A stretch of DNA of 64,000 nucleotides, from positions 42,801 to 106,800 of the forward strand of contig NZ_JBDSPJ010000012.1 in the NCBI RefSeq assembly GCF_039912695.1. The letters run 5' to 3'. This document shows, piece by piece, positions 15,658-24,110 of this stretch. This stretch comes from Pseudolysinimonas_A sp039912695. Lineage in GTDB: Bacteria > Actinomycetota > Actinomycetes > Actinomycetales > Microbacteriaceae. Under the pieces are notes generated by a model, which was given only the letters and a program-made list of their open reading frames with translations, was not told the origin of the DNA and did no database searches. The translations under genes and the position numbers were made by a program. Numbering within the stretch: position 1 is the first letter of the stretch; each line of letters opens with the position of its first letter.

Positions 15658-16550
15658 AGGGGCGGGCGGCCGCCGATCAGCATGACCGCGCGGGCCGCGA
15701 CGTTCATCGCCGAACGCAAAGCGGCCTCAGGGTCGCGGGAGGCCACCCAGTGGCTCAAGAAGCCGGCGGCCAGCGCGTCACCGGCACCTGTGGTGTCGAT
15801 CAACTTCGCGACCGGTGGTGCCGGCACTTCGACGGGCGCCACCCCCGGGCGGAAGAGGGCCGCCCCGAGCGAACCGCTCGTGAGGATGACGATCGGGGCA
15901 TGGCGGCTCAGTGCCGCACCGATCTTCATCGGATCGCTTTCACCCGTCAGCAGTCGCCCCTCGGCGAGGTTCGCGATCAGAATCTCGCTCCCGCTGATCT
16001 CTGCGAGGAATTGCCCTTCGCCGTGCTGGGCGAGATAGCCGGCCGACCCGGTCGTCACCGAAACAGGGATGCCGCGGGCTTGGGCGCGACGCATGATGTC
16101 GAGTGCCGCGCCTGATCCGCGATCCTTCACGATCGCGTACCCGCTCATGTGCACGACGGCAGCGCCGTCGAGTAGCTCGTCGGTGACCGTCGCGCCCGAG
16201 AGCGCCGCGTTGGCACCACGCTCCGTGAGCATGGTGCGCTCCTCACCCCGGACCAGGATGACGATGGTTCCAGTAGGCAGGCCCAGCTCGACCTGCAAAT
16301 GCGGCGTCACCCCGCCGACCCGAAACAGTTCGGCGTGATTCTCGGCATCCGCGTTGCCGACGGAGCCCACAAAGTCGACCGGGGCGCCCAGGGAACCCAG
16401 CCACGCCGCCGTGTTCGCGGCCGAGCCACCCGGGCGCGGGCGCACCTGCGATTCGGTGTCGGTGTCGGGGATGATCTCGCCGCGCGGCACGACGACGACG
16501 TCGTTCATGATGTCGCCGACCACCAGAATGCGGTCGCGCACGTCGGCCAT
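15654..16550 (-). CDS. psuK: PfkB-family sugar kinase, probable pseudouridine kinase
   Basis: 298 residues, ATG at 16550 immediately after the psuG stop. PfkB signatures are present: N-terminal 'RPGGSAANTAAWLGSLG' and C-terminal 'LIDTTGAGDALAAGFL' with the catalytic Asp in G-A-G-D. The partner gene upstream is pseudouridine-5'-phosphate glycosidase, so the natural reading is a kinase that phosphorylates pseudouridine to pseudouridine 5'-phosphate for cleavage to uracil and ribose 5-phosphate. PfkB sequence alone would also fit ribokinase-like or other nucleoside kinases. Cytoplasmic; same operon as psuG. Confidence 0.85.
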   Translation of the reverse strand: MADVRDRILVVGDIMNDVVVVPRGEIIPDTDTESQVRPRPGGSAANTAAWLGSLGAPVDFVGSVGNADAENHAELFRVGGVTPHLQVELGLPTGTIVILVRGEERTMLTERGANAALSGATVTDELLDGAAVVHMSGYAIVKDRGSGAALDIMRRAQARGIPVSVTTGSAGYLAQHGEGQFLAEISGSEILIANLAEGRLLTGESDPMKIGAALSRHAPIVILTSGSLGAALFRPGVAPVEVPAPPVAKLIDTTGAGDALAAGFLSHWVASRDPEAALRSAMNVAARAVMLIGGRPPL

Positions 16551-17468
16551 CTAACGATCCGCCGAGAGGGCCGACCACGCCTGCGCGATGTCAGCGGCGA
16601 CTGTGACATTGTTGCGGGCCAGGTCGAGGTTGACCTCGAGGCTGCGGCCGCCCGACGCGGTAACGATGTACCCGAGCAGAAACGGGGTGACGGCTTTGCC
16701 GCGCACGCCCGCAGCATCGGCGGCAGCAAAGGCCTCTTCCAACACGCGGTCGTGCTGGTCGGGATCCCACTGCTCGGTGAGCGGCACCGGGTTAGCGACG
16801 ACTATTCCTTGCCGCGCGCCGAGTTCGTCCCGCGCACGCATGATCGCGGCGATCTCCCCGGGGCTATCGACTGCCCAGTCGAGCTGGTACCCCGATTCAC
16901 GCAGCCAGAACGCCGGGAACTCTCGGGTGCCGTAACCGACGACCGGGATGCTGAGCGTCTCGAGTCGCTCGAGAGTGGCGGAGATATCGAGCACACTCTT
17001 CACCCCGGCGCTGACGACCGTGACCGCGCTCTCGGCGATGGTCGGCAGATCGGCCGACTCGTCGAAGGTTGTCGTTGCGCCCCGGTGCACTCCGCCGAGC
17101 CCGCCAGTCGCCATCACTCGAATGCCGGCGAGAGCAGCGAGGCGAACCGTGGCCGCGACTGTCGTGGCTCCCGAACGCCCGAGGGCCGCCAGCACGGGCA
17201 GATCGCGCACGCTGGCCTTGGTGAGGTCCTCGTTGGCGATCCGACGGATGCCCTCGGCATCCAGACCGATGCGCGGCACTCCGTCGAGCACGGCGATCGT
17301 GGCCGGTACGACGCCGCGCTCGCGCAGGATCTCCTCGAACTCGACGGCGGCGGCGTGATTTGCGGGACGCGGCAATCCGTGCGAAATGATCGTCGACTCG
17401 AGCGCGACCACTGGGCGCCCGGCGGCAATGGCCGCGGCGACCTCGGTGGTGAGTAGCGGCGCGAACAT
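16551..17468 (-). CDS. psuG: Pseudouridine-5'-phosphate glycosidase
   Basis: 305 residues, ATG at 17468. Conserved blocks of the PsuG (indigoidine synthase A-like) family are clear: 'ALESTIISHGLPRPAN' with the catalytic Glu, 'LTKASVRDLP' with the Lys that forms a covalent intermediate, 'ATGGLGGVHRGA', 'VSAGVKSVLDI' and 'VVANPVP'. It splits pseudouridine 5'-phosphate into uracil and ribose 5-phosphate during RNA salvage. Directly followed by psuK with no gap. No Shine-Dalgarno sequence is visible before the ATG, so the mRNA may be leaderless. Confidence 0.95.
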   Translation of the reverse strand: MFAPLLTTEVAAAIAAGRPVVALESTIISHGLPRPANHAAAVEFEEILRERGVVPATIAVLDGVPRIGLDAEGIRRIANEDLTKASVRDLPVLAALGRSGATTVAATVRLAALAGIRVMATGGLGGVHRGATTTFDESADLPTIAESAVTVVSAGVKSVLDISATLERLETLSIPVVGYGTREFPAFWLRESGYQLDWAVDSPGEIAAIMRARDELGARQGIVVANPVPLTEQWDPDQHDRVLEEAFAAADAAGVRGKAVTPFLLGYIVTASGGRSLEVNLDLARNNVTVAADIAQAWSALSADR

Positions 17469-17556
17469 CGGTTAACGGTACCGGCATCTCTGCTCGCCGC
17501 TCAGCGCCCGAGAGACCGAGTGTCGACCCGGCCGACGCGGTGACTCTCGGGGACTT

Positions 17557-19365
17557 CTAGCGGCTCGCGGATGCCTTCGCTGACGGCGCTTTTGCGGGTG
17601 CCTTCGCCGCTGACGCCTTCGCGGCGGGCGCCTTCGACACCGGTGCCTTCGCGGCCGGCGACTTCGCATCCGGGATGATCTTGCGCGGGTTGAGGTTGCC
17701 ACCCGGGTCGGTCACCGCGAAGAGTCCCGACATGACGTGAACGCCTTCGGGCGAAATGTCCTGCTCAAGCCACGGGGCATGCTCGAGTCCGACACCGTGG
17801 TGGTGTGAGAGCGTGCCGCCGTTGTCGATGAACGACTGCTGAATCGCGCTCTTCACGACGTCGTACTCGGCGAGCATGTCCTTGCCGCCCACGAACGCGA
17901 AGGTGAAGTACAGGCAGGCACCCGAATGGTACGAGTGCGACAGGTGGCTCATGATCCAGCCCTTCCTGCCGATCTTCTCGTACGCAGCTTCGGCAGCCGC
18001 GTAGGCGCCGTCGTGAAGCTGGGTGAGCTTCGACCACGGGCCGGCCGTCTCCGAGACGTCGCCGGCCGCGCCTCGGTCGAGCAGGAAGTCGCGCAGGTAC
18101 GGGGTGTCGAACTTCTTCTGGTCGTACAGCACGCCCGGTCCGGTGCCCACGCCCATGCCGTTGTGCTTCTTGACGATCTGATCGACGAGAGTTTTTTGGC
18201 GCTTCGCGTGAGAGACGCTGCCCTCGAAGCCGATGAATGAGAGGCAGATGTTTTCCAGGCCACCGGCTTGCTTCGCCCAGCCCTTGTTTTTCATCAGACC
18301 GGGCAGCACGGTGCCGGCGAGGAACTTGTCGAACCCCTTGCGGGCCTTGCTGGTCGCGAGCGAGAAACCGGTCTCGCGAGCGTCGGAGACCCGGGTGATC
18401 GACGGGGTCGCATCCGACTCCGAGATCTCTTGCATCGCGGCGAGACCGGCCTTCCAGTTCGGGAAGAAGTACGCGTAAACGTCACGTTTGGCGGGCTGAC
18501 GGTGCACCTGGGCGGTGACCTCCGTGATGACGCCGAGCCGCCCTTCGCTGCCGAGCACCATCTCGCGGACGCTGGGGCCGCTGGAGGTTGAGGGCAGGGC
18601 GCGAATGACCATGGTTCCGCCGGGACGCGCGACGCGCATCCCGCGGGCGATCTCAGAGATGTCGCCGTACTTGTCGCTCTGCATCCCGGAGGAACGCGTT
18701 GCGACCCAGCCGCCGATTGAGGAGTGCGTGAAGGAGTCGGGGAAGTGCCCGATCGTCCAGCCCTTGGCGTTGAGCTGCGCCTCGAGGTCTGGCCCCAGCG
18801 AGCCGGCCTGGATACGGGCGATGCCCGACTCTTCGTCGATGCTGAGCACCTTGTTGAGGCGACCCAGGTCGAGCGACACAACGATGCGCGACTCGTCCGC
18901 CCGCGGCTCGAGAGAACCAGCGATATTGCTCCCCCCACCGAACGGGATGAGCACCGCATCCGCCGCAACAACCGCGTCGACGACTTTCTGAACCTCAGCC
19001 TCGTCATCGACATAGACGACGAGGTCGGGGAGGCGTTCGATCTTGTTGGCGCGGATGCGAACGAGGTCGCGCAGGCTCTTGCCGTAGGTGTGCACGACGC
19101 GTTCCATGTCATCCGACGTGACATCGTCTTCACCGACGATGCCGGCCAGCGCGGCCGAGAACTTCGCGGTGGTTCGGCTCTTAGGAATCTTCACGTCGGC
19201 GAAAGAAGGCTCCGGCACGGGCTTGGCGGTGTGCAGGTCGAGTCCGACGGCCTGCAGCACGAACGGGGCAAAGTCCGGTTTGTCTTCCCAGTGGAATCCG
19301 ACACCGTCGAAGCCCCAACCCCACCACTTCATGTGGCTGACCTTCTTGTTGTCGGCGTCGGTCAT
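17557..19365 (-). CDS. FAD-linked oxidase, alkyldihydroxyacetonephosphate synthase-like
   Basis: 602 residues, ATG at 19365 overlapping the acyltransferase stop (ATGA). FAD-binding (PCMH) domain at about 130-310 with 'LIPFGGGSNIAG', and a C-terminal substrate domain. The AGPS active-site elements are present: 'SGACLYFTFAF' (catalytic Tyr) and, 35 residues later, 'LSHHHGVGLEHAPW' with the His triplet near residues 520-522, matching the Tyr and S-H-H-H-G-V-G of mammalian AGPS. That enzyme swaps the acyl chain of acyl-DHAP for a fatty alcohol, making the ether bond. The last 35-40 residues are an Ala/Lys/Pro repeat tail. Neighbours (acyltransferase, SDR, fatty acyl reductase) support an ether-lipid role; a D-lactate or glycolate dehydrogenase-like activity is the alternative. 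Confidence 0.85.
   Translation of the reverse strand: MTDADNKKVSHMKWWGWGFDGVGFHWEDKPDFAPFVLQAVGLDLHTAKPVPEPSFADVKIPKSRTTAKFSAALAGIVGEDDVTSDDMERVVHTYGKSLRDLVRIRANKIERLPDLVVYVDDEAEVQKVVDAVVAADAVLIPFGGGSNIAGSLEPRADESRIVVSLDLGRLNKVLSIDEESGIARIQAGSLGPDLEAQLNAKGWTIGHFPDSFTHSSIGGWVATRSSGMQSDKYGDISEIARGMRVARPGGTMVIRALPSTSSGPSVREMVLGSEGRLGVITEVTAQVHRQPAKRDVYAYFFPNWKAGLAAMQEISESDATPSITRVSDARETGFSLATSKARKGFDKFLAGTVLPGLMKNKGWAKQAGGLENICLSFIGFEGSVSHAKRQKTLVDQIVKKHNGMGVGTGPGVLYDQKKFDTPYLRDFLLDRGAAGDVSETAGPWSKLTQLHDGAYAAAEAAYEKIGRKGWIMSHLSHSYHSGACLYFTFAFVGGKDMLAEYDVVKSAIQQSFIDNGGTLSHHHGVGLEHAPWLEQDISPEGVHVMSGLFAVTDPGGNLNPRKIIPDAKSPAAKAPVSKAPAAKASAAKAPAKAPSAKASASR
17560..17668 (-). repeat. Ala/Lys/Pro repeat tail of the AGPS-like gene
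   Basis: The 3' end of the gene is built of irregular copies encoding (P/S)-(A/S)-A-K-A, such as 'SPAAKAPVSKAPAAKASAAK'. The tail is strongly basic and probably unstructured, like histone-H1-type tails. It could bind nucleic acid, anionic lipid or the cell envelope. It is absent from AGPS enzymes in general. Confidence 0.8.
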
Positions 19366-20129
19366 GATTTCTTTCCTTCTTCGTTCGCGAGGCGCTCGGG
19401 TGAAACGTAGTCGTCGCCCAAGATCTTGGGTGAATATTCGGCGAGCATTCGCTCGATTTCGGCCTTGATGCGAGCCATGAACGCGGTGGGCACTTCGCCG
19501 TCGCGAGCGTACATCGGCTCGCCATAGACCACGCCGACCCGAAGGCGACCGGGTTTGGGCCATTTCGAACCGCGGGGATGCGCGCGACCTGCGCCCACGA
19601 GCGCGACCGGAAGGCAGGGCACCCCGGTCGCCGCCGCGAGCGCCGCGCCACCGGGCTTGAAATGTCCTCGCTTGCGGTAGTCCTTGGCCCGAGTTCCTTC
19701 GGGGAACACCAGGAGCGGCACGCCCTTCTGAAGCAGAACCTTCGCGCTCACGCCGCGCGGGTTGACACCGCTGCGGTCGACGGGGAAGGCGTTAAAGAAG
19801 AGGCCGGTCAGGCCGCGCCGCCACCAGACATCGAAGAAGTAGTCGGCTGCCGCGCCGGCTGCGAGGTAGCGCGACATCCGCATCGGGAGGGAGCCCATGA
19901 TGAGGGGCGCATCGAGGTGGCTGGAGTGGTTGGCGACGATGATGAATGATTTGCCGACGCCTTTGACTTTCTTGACGCCGTGCACCTCGACCTTGACCGT
20001 CGACCAGGCGACGGGGACCAGCAGTCCGCGTTGAGCAACGAAGCGCGCCGCAGCTCTCGCCTTGGATGTGAACCGCTTGGCCTTCTCGGACATAGCCTTC
20101 GTCTTCTCCGCGCGGTCGTCGTCGCTCAC
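19362..20129 (-). CDS. 1-acylglycerol-3-phosphate acyltransferase family protein (PlsC-like)
   Basis: 255 residues, GTG at 20129 overlapping the SDR stop (GTGA). Acyltransferase motif I 'NHSSHLD' (H-x4-D) and motif III 'FPEGTR' are intact, with a basic N-terminal helix and a hydrophobic segment around 'QRGLLVPVAWSTV'. PlsC enzymes acylate the sn-2 position of lysophosphatidate on the inner membrane surface. In this operon it may act on DHAP or on 1-alkyl-glycerol 3-phosphate; which acceptor is used cannot be read from sequence. Overlaps the AGPS-like gene downstream. Confidence 0.9.
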   Translation of the reverse strand: MSDDDRAEKTKAMSEKAKRFTSKARAAARFVAQRGLLVPVAWSTVKVEVHGVKKVKGVGKSFIIVANHSSHLDAPLIMGSLPMRMSRYLAAGAAADYFFDVWWRRGLTGLFFNAFPVDRSGVNPRGVSAKVLLQKGVPLLVFPEGTRAKDYRKRGHFKPGGAALAAATGVPCLPVALVGAGRAHPRGSKWPKPGRLRVGVVYGEPMYARDGEVPTAFMARIKAEIERMLAEYSPKILGDDYVSPERLANEEGKKS

Positions 20130-20908
20130 TCCGTCACGGTACTACTGCGACCCGAAGATATGGCACGGGAGATTGAGCGAACAGCCGACCTCGGGAGATG
20201 CCGGGCGAACCAGATGAGCACCCTGTACCGAACACTCGGTATGGAGATCACCTTGCCGCGGTCGGCATCCTTCAGTGCGGATTTCACCAAAGGATCGGCA
20301 TCGAGCCACATCCAGCTCGGGATGCCGCCCTTTGATATGCCTGCGCGGGAATGGAACTCCGTGTGCACCCAGCCCGGGCACAGTGCGGTCACCGTCACCC
20401 CGCTGCCGTGCAACTCGTTGGACAGTCCCTCGCTGAAGTTGGTCACCCACGCCTTGATCGACGAGTACCCGCTCGACATCGTGATGAAGCCCGCTGTGCT
20501 CGAGACATTGATGATGCGGCCGTGACCGCGGAGGCGCATCGATCGGGCCGCCGCCGCCGCAAGGACGCGCACCGAACGCACCATCACTTCCATCGCGTAG
20601 TCCTGGTCGGTCTGGTCTTCGTCCGACATTCTCGAATGCATGCCGAATCCGGCATTGTTCACGAGGATGTCGACGGGCTTGTCGGTGGCCGAGAGACGGG
20701 CGACGACCTTGTCAACGTCTTTTCGGTTGGCGAGGTCGGCGGGGAGCACCTCGACCTCACGACCCATGCCCCGAAGTTCATGCGCCATCTCTTCAAGACG
20801 GTCCTTGTTGCGCGCGACGAGGACGATGTCGTCCCCCCGCGCAGCGAGTTGCCGGGCGAAGGTGGCGCCGATGCCCGACGTCCCTCCCGTGACCAGAGCG
20901 ATACCCAT
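20126..20908 (-). CDS. Short-chain dehydrogenase/reductase
   Basis: 260 residues. ATG at 20908 ('MGIALVTGGTSGIGATFARQLA') is chosen since it places the Rossmann motif at the N-terminus; longer frames add unconserved sequence. Classical SDR features: T-G-G-T-S-G-I-G, 'NNAGFG', catalytic 'S-S-G-Y-S-S-I-K' (Y-x-x-x-K), and a C-terminal hydrophobic/basic stretch ('YRVLIWFARHLPRSAVRSISRAI') that may touch the membrane. In yeast, acyl-DHAP is reduced by the SDR Ayr1, so the matching role here would be reduction of alkyl/acyl-DHAP. First gene of the minus operon, divergent from the diiron-like gene by 78 bases. Confidence 0.88.
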   Translation of the reverse strand: MGIALVTGGTSGIGATFARQLAARGDDIVLVARNKDRLEEMAHELRGMGREVEVLPADLANRKDVDKVVARLSATDKPVDILVNNAGFGMHSRMSDEDQTDQDYAMEVMVRSVRVLAAAAARSMRLRGHGRIINVSSTAGFITMSSGYSSIKAWVTNFSEGLSNELHGSGVTVTALCPGWVHTEFHSRAGISKGGIPSWMWLDADPLVKSALKDADRGKVISIPSVRYRVLIWFARHLPRSAVRSISRAISSGRSSTVTE

Positions 20909-20986
20909 GTCCCTTACGATACGTGGAGGGGAATCACCATCCCCACACGGGACGTGCCACCCCCGTACCGAAGGGCCTGACTTCCG

Positions 20987-21772
20987 ATGACGTTCGACGT
21001 ACGCGAGTTTGCTCGCACCGCACGCGGCAGCCACCGCTCCGAATTAAATCTGGATGCGATCGCCGCCGCGGGCATCACGATCGACGCTGCACGCCTGCTG
21101 CGTACGCTGCGCGACCTCGAGCGCTCGACCATGCAACGCATGCGCAATCTGCTGGTCACCGCAACCCACAAAGACGCTCGGGTCACGGCCTTTCTGACCA
21201 CCTGGGCGTTCGAGAAGTTCTGGATCGCCGACGCCCTCGATGCCGTGCTTGAGGCGACCGGTCACCCGGCCGAGGCCGACGCCGGAGCCGATGGCGCCAT
21301 CCGCCATACTCTCGCCGAACGAGCCGACCGTCGCGGCCCCATTGCCCGCGCGATCGCCGGCAACATCGCGGGTGCGCAGCTCGTCGCGGCACACGTCACC
21401 GTCGGGCTGGTCGACGAGTGGATCACCTCCGCCGCGTTCCGCCGCCTCGAAGACATGGCCATCGGCCTCACCCCGGTTGTCGACCGGATCATCGCCATCA
21501 AGGACCGTCACATCAACTTCCTCGCGGAGGACGCGGAGCGCCGCCTCGCCGACTCCGAGCGGGCGCGCAAACTCACCGCCAAAGAGCTGCGGCGCACCGC
21601 GTGGCCGGTCGGCGCTAACGAGCGCTCGGGCGACGACCGCACCTTCTTCGAGAAGACCGTCTTCGGCGACGAGCGCGGTCGCGCGGAGGCTTCACGCATC
21701 GGGGAACTGGTGGGAGCGCTGCCCGGCATGGCTGCCCTCGGACCGGTCGTCTCTGCGAGACTCGTCCCGTGA
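20987..21772 (+). CDS. Ferritin-like protein, degenerate diiron site
   Basis: 261 residues, ATG at 20987. Clearly a paralogue of the protein encoded at 24111-24956: 'DLERSTMQRMRNLLVTATHK' aligns with 'DVEYHTVCYLRDLLTTPSHK', and 'FEKFWIADALDAVL' with 'EEFWHGEALAAVL'. Of the six iron ligands inferred for the paralogue, this protein keeps Glu45, a Glu at 144 and His175 but has Lys for Glu77, Ile for His80 and Lys for the fourth-helix Glu. It is therefore unlikely to hold a normal diiron centre and may be a partner or pseudoenzyme. Its stop overlaps the FAR gene (GTGA). Confidence 0.75.
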   Translation: MTFDVREFARTARGSHRSELNLDAIAAAGITIDAARLLRTLRDLERSTMQRMRNLLVTATHKDARVTAFLTTWAFEKFWIADALDAVLEATGHPAEADAGADGAIRHTLAERADRRGPIARAIAGNIAGAQLVAAHVTVGLVDEWITSAAFRRLEDMAIGLTPVVDRIIAIKDRHINFLAEDAERRLADSERARKLTAKELRRTAWPVGANERSGDDRTFFEKTVFGDERGRAEASRIGELVGALPGMAALGPVVSARLVP

Positions 21773-24099
21773 CGCCGAAGAAGGCCACGACCGATCTCGG
21801 AACCGCCAAAGTCTTTCTGACCGGCGCAACCGGGTTCGTGGGCCAAGCCGTGCTCGAGCGGCTCCTCAACGACCACCCCGGCACGACGATCTCGATCCTG
21901 GTGCGCATCAAGGGTGGGGCCGGAGCTGAGGATCGCGTCCGCAGCCTGCTCAAGAAGCCCGTCTTCGAGGCCTGGCGAACGAAGGTCGGCGAAAAGGGCA
22001 TCGAGGACGCGGTCAAGAACCGTATCTCCGTCGTCGAAGGCGGGCTCGGCTCGGGCCTGAAGCTGCCTCGCGATCTTGACCTCGTCATCCACAGCGCTGC
22101 GAGCGTCTCGTTCGACGATCCGATCAACGAGTCGTTCGAAGCCAACATCGGTGGCCCGGTGAACCTCTATGAGACGCTCCGCGCCGACGGCGGCGACCCT
22201 CGGGTCGTGCACGTCTCGACCTGTTACGTCCAGGGGCTGCGCAAGGGCGTCGCCCCCGAAGCAAGCCTCAAGCACAACGTCGACTGGCGGGCCGAGTACG
22301 CCTCGTCGTTCGCCGCACACCAGCGCATCGAAGATGAGTCGCGCGAACCCCATCGGCTGCGGTCCTTCATGGAGCGGGCTCAGACCGAGCACGGCAAAGA
22401 GGGTCCGCAGGCGGTCGCGAAATGGAGCGAGCTCGCCCGCGTCGCGTGGGTCAGAAGCGAACTGGTGGATGCCGGCCGCACTCGCGCGCAGAGCCTGGGC
22501 TGGACCGACGTCTACACCCTCTCCAAAGCCTTCTCGGAGCGTGCCGCCGAAGAGCTGTGGGGCGTCGACCACCGCCTGTCGATCGTGCGCCCGGCGATCA
22601 TCGAAAGTGCCCTCAAGCATCCCTACCCGGGCTGGATCGACGGCTTCAAAGTCGCCGACCCGCTGATCATGGCCTACGGCCGCGGGCAGCTCCCCGAGTT
22701 TCCCGGACTGCCTGACAGCATCCTCGACCTCATCCCGGTCGACTACGTCGTCAACGCGATCCTCGCCGCCGCAGCCAACCCGGCCGAGACGGGTAAGCCC
22801 GAGTACTACCACGTGGCCTCGGGCGCCTCGAACCCGGTGCCGTTCCACCAGATGTACGAAAACGTGCACTCCTATTTCGTCAAGAATCCGCTGACCGACA
22901 AAAACGGCAAGCCGATTGTTGCGCCGGAGTGGAAGTTTCCCGGTGGCGACAAGGTCGAGCGCGGCATCAATCGCCTCGAGCGCCGGGTGCGCACCGCCGA
23001 GCGCACGCTGCGCATCCTTCCCAAGACGAAAGGGTCGCGATCGGCCCTCGCCCGGATGCAGAAGGGTGTCGCCGACCTCGGCACGCTGCGCACCTTCCTC
23101 GAGCTGTACCGCGTCTACGTGCAGACCGAGCTGATCTTCGACGACTCCAACCTGCGCGCCCTCCACGATGCCCTCCCAGCGAAAGAGAAGGCCGACAAGG
23201 GCTTCGACATCACCGCGATCGACTGGGACGACTACCTCCAGAACGTGCACTTCCCCGCGATCACGAAATTGACGAAGGCGTTCTCGCGCGCCCGTCAGGC
23301 CGAACGCGCCGCCGCCCTGCCGACCCGGTCCGCCGAATTGCCGCCGCGCGGCGATGTGCTCGCCGTGTTCGACATGGAGGGAACGGTCGTCGACTCGAAC
23401 ATCGTTCAGCAGTACCTCTGGGTGCGCTCCGCCGGGTTCCGCAAGGCGGCTTGGCCCGGTGAGGTGCTCCGCATTCTCGGCTCGGTGCCCGGCTACCTGC
23501 GGGCCGAACGTCGCAACCGTGGGGAGTTCATCCGCGACTTCCTGCGCCGCTACGCGGGGATGCCGGTCGCACGCCTCGAGAAGATCGTCGCGGGCGGCTA
23601 CGGCGACACCATGCGCCGTCACACGACGCATGAGGCGCTCGAGCAGATTCGCCTCCACAAGGAGGCAGGCCACCGCACCGTGCTCGTCTCGGGGTCGATC
23701 GGGCTCCTCGCCAAGCCGTTCGAGAACCTCTTCGACGATGTCGTCGCGACCACGATGCACGAGCGCAACGGTGTGCTGACCGGTTACCTCACCAAGCCGC
23801 CGATCGTCGACGAAACACGCGCAGCCTGGCTCACCCGGTATGCCGCCGAGCACCACGCCGACCTGTCTGCCTCCTACGGATACGGCGACAGTCACGCCGA
23901 CCTGGGGTGGCTCGAAATGCTGGGGCACCCGACCGCGGTCAATCCCGATCCCCAGTTGGCCGCTGAGGCGAAGCGCCGCAATTGGCCGATGCATCATTGG
24001 AAGAGAAGCCTTCGTTCACCAGACCGTGCTTCAATGGTGGCCAATCCGGTAGCCGCTTCGGCTCCGAAACCCTCTGACCCGAAAAACTCGTCCGAGTAG
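21769..24099 (+). CDS. Fatty acyl-CoA reductase fused to a HAD phosphatase-like domain
   Basis: 776 residues, GTG at 21769. N-terminal NAD-binding_4 domain with 'VFLTGATGFVGQAVLERLL' and the active-site Y249-T-L-S-K253, as in alcohol-forming fatty acyl-CoA reductases; a sterile-like FAR_C region covers about 410-500. From about 530 a HAD-IB (SerB-like) domain begins with 'FDMEGTVVDSN' (Asp535, Glu where many have the second Asp), 'VLVSGSIGLLAKPF' and 'YGYGDSHADLGWLE'. This FAR-HAD layout is known in actinobacteria, with the HAD role unclear. Product would be a fatty alcohol, the co-substrate of AGPS. Between two ferritin-like genes in one operon. Confidence 0.88.
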   Translation: MTPKKATTDLGTAKVFLTGATGFVGQAVLERLLNDHPGTTISILVRIKGGAGAEDRVRSLLKKPVFEAWRTKVGEKGIEDAVKNRISVVEGGLGSGLKLPRDLDLVIHSAASVSFDDPINESFEANIGGPVNLYETLRADGGDPRVVHVSTCYVQGLRKGVAPEASLKHNVDWRAEYASSFAAHQRIEDESREPHRLRSFMERAQTEHGKEGPQAVAKWSELARVAWVRSELVDAGRTRAQSLGWTDVYTLSKAFSERAAEELWGVDHRLSIVRPAIIESALKHPYPGWIDGFKVADPLIMAYGRGQLPEFPGLPDSILDLIPVDYVVNAILAAAANPAETGKPEYYHVASGASNPVPFHQMYENVHSYFVKNPLTDKNGKPIVAPEWKFPGGDKVERGINRLERRVRTAERTLRILPKTKGSRSALARMQKGVADLGTLRTFLELYRVYVQTELIFDDSNLRALHDALPAKEKADKGFDITAIDWDDYLQNVHFPAITKLTKAFSRARQAERAAALPTRSAELPPRGDVLAVFDMEGTVVDSNIVQQYLWVRSAGFRKAAWPGEVLRILGSVPGYLRAERRNRGEFIRDFLRRYAGMPVARLEKIVAGGYGDTMRRHTTHEALEQIRLHKEAGHRTVLVSGSIGLLAKPFENLFDDVVATTMHERNGVLTGYLTKPPIVDETRAAWLTRYAAEHHADLSASYGYGDSHADLGWLEMLGHPTAVNPDPQLAAEAKRRNWPMHHWKRSLRSPDRASMVANPVAASAPKPSDPKNSSE

Positions 24100-24110
24100 G
24101 AGGCGAACCC

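Noticed and set aside
21508..23997. 829-residue minus-strand frame
   Set aside because: Antisense to the fatty acyl-CoA reductase, which has clear catalytic motifs; the minus product has none.
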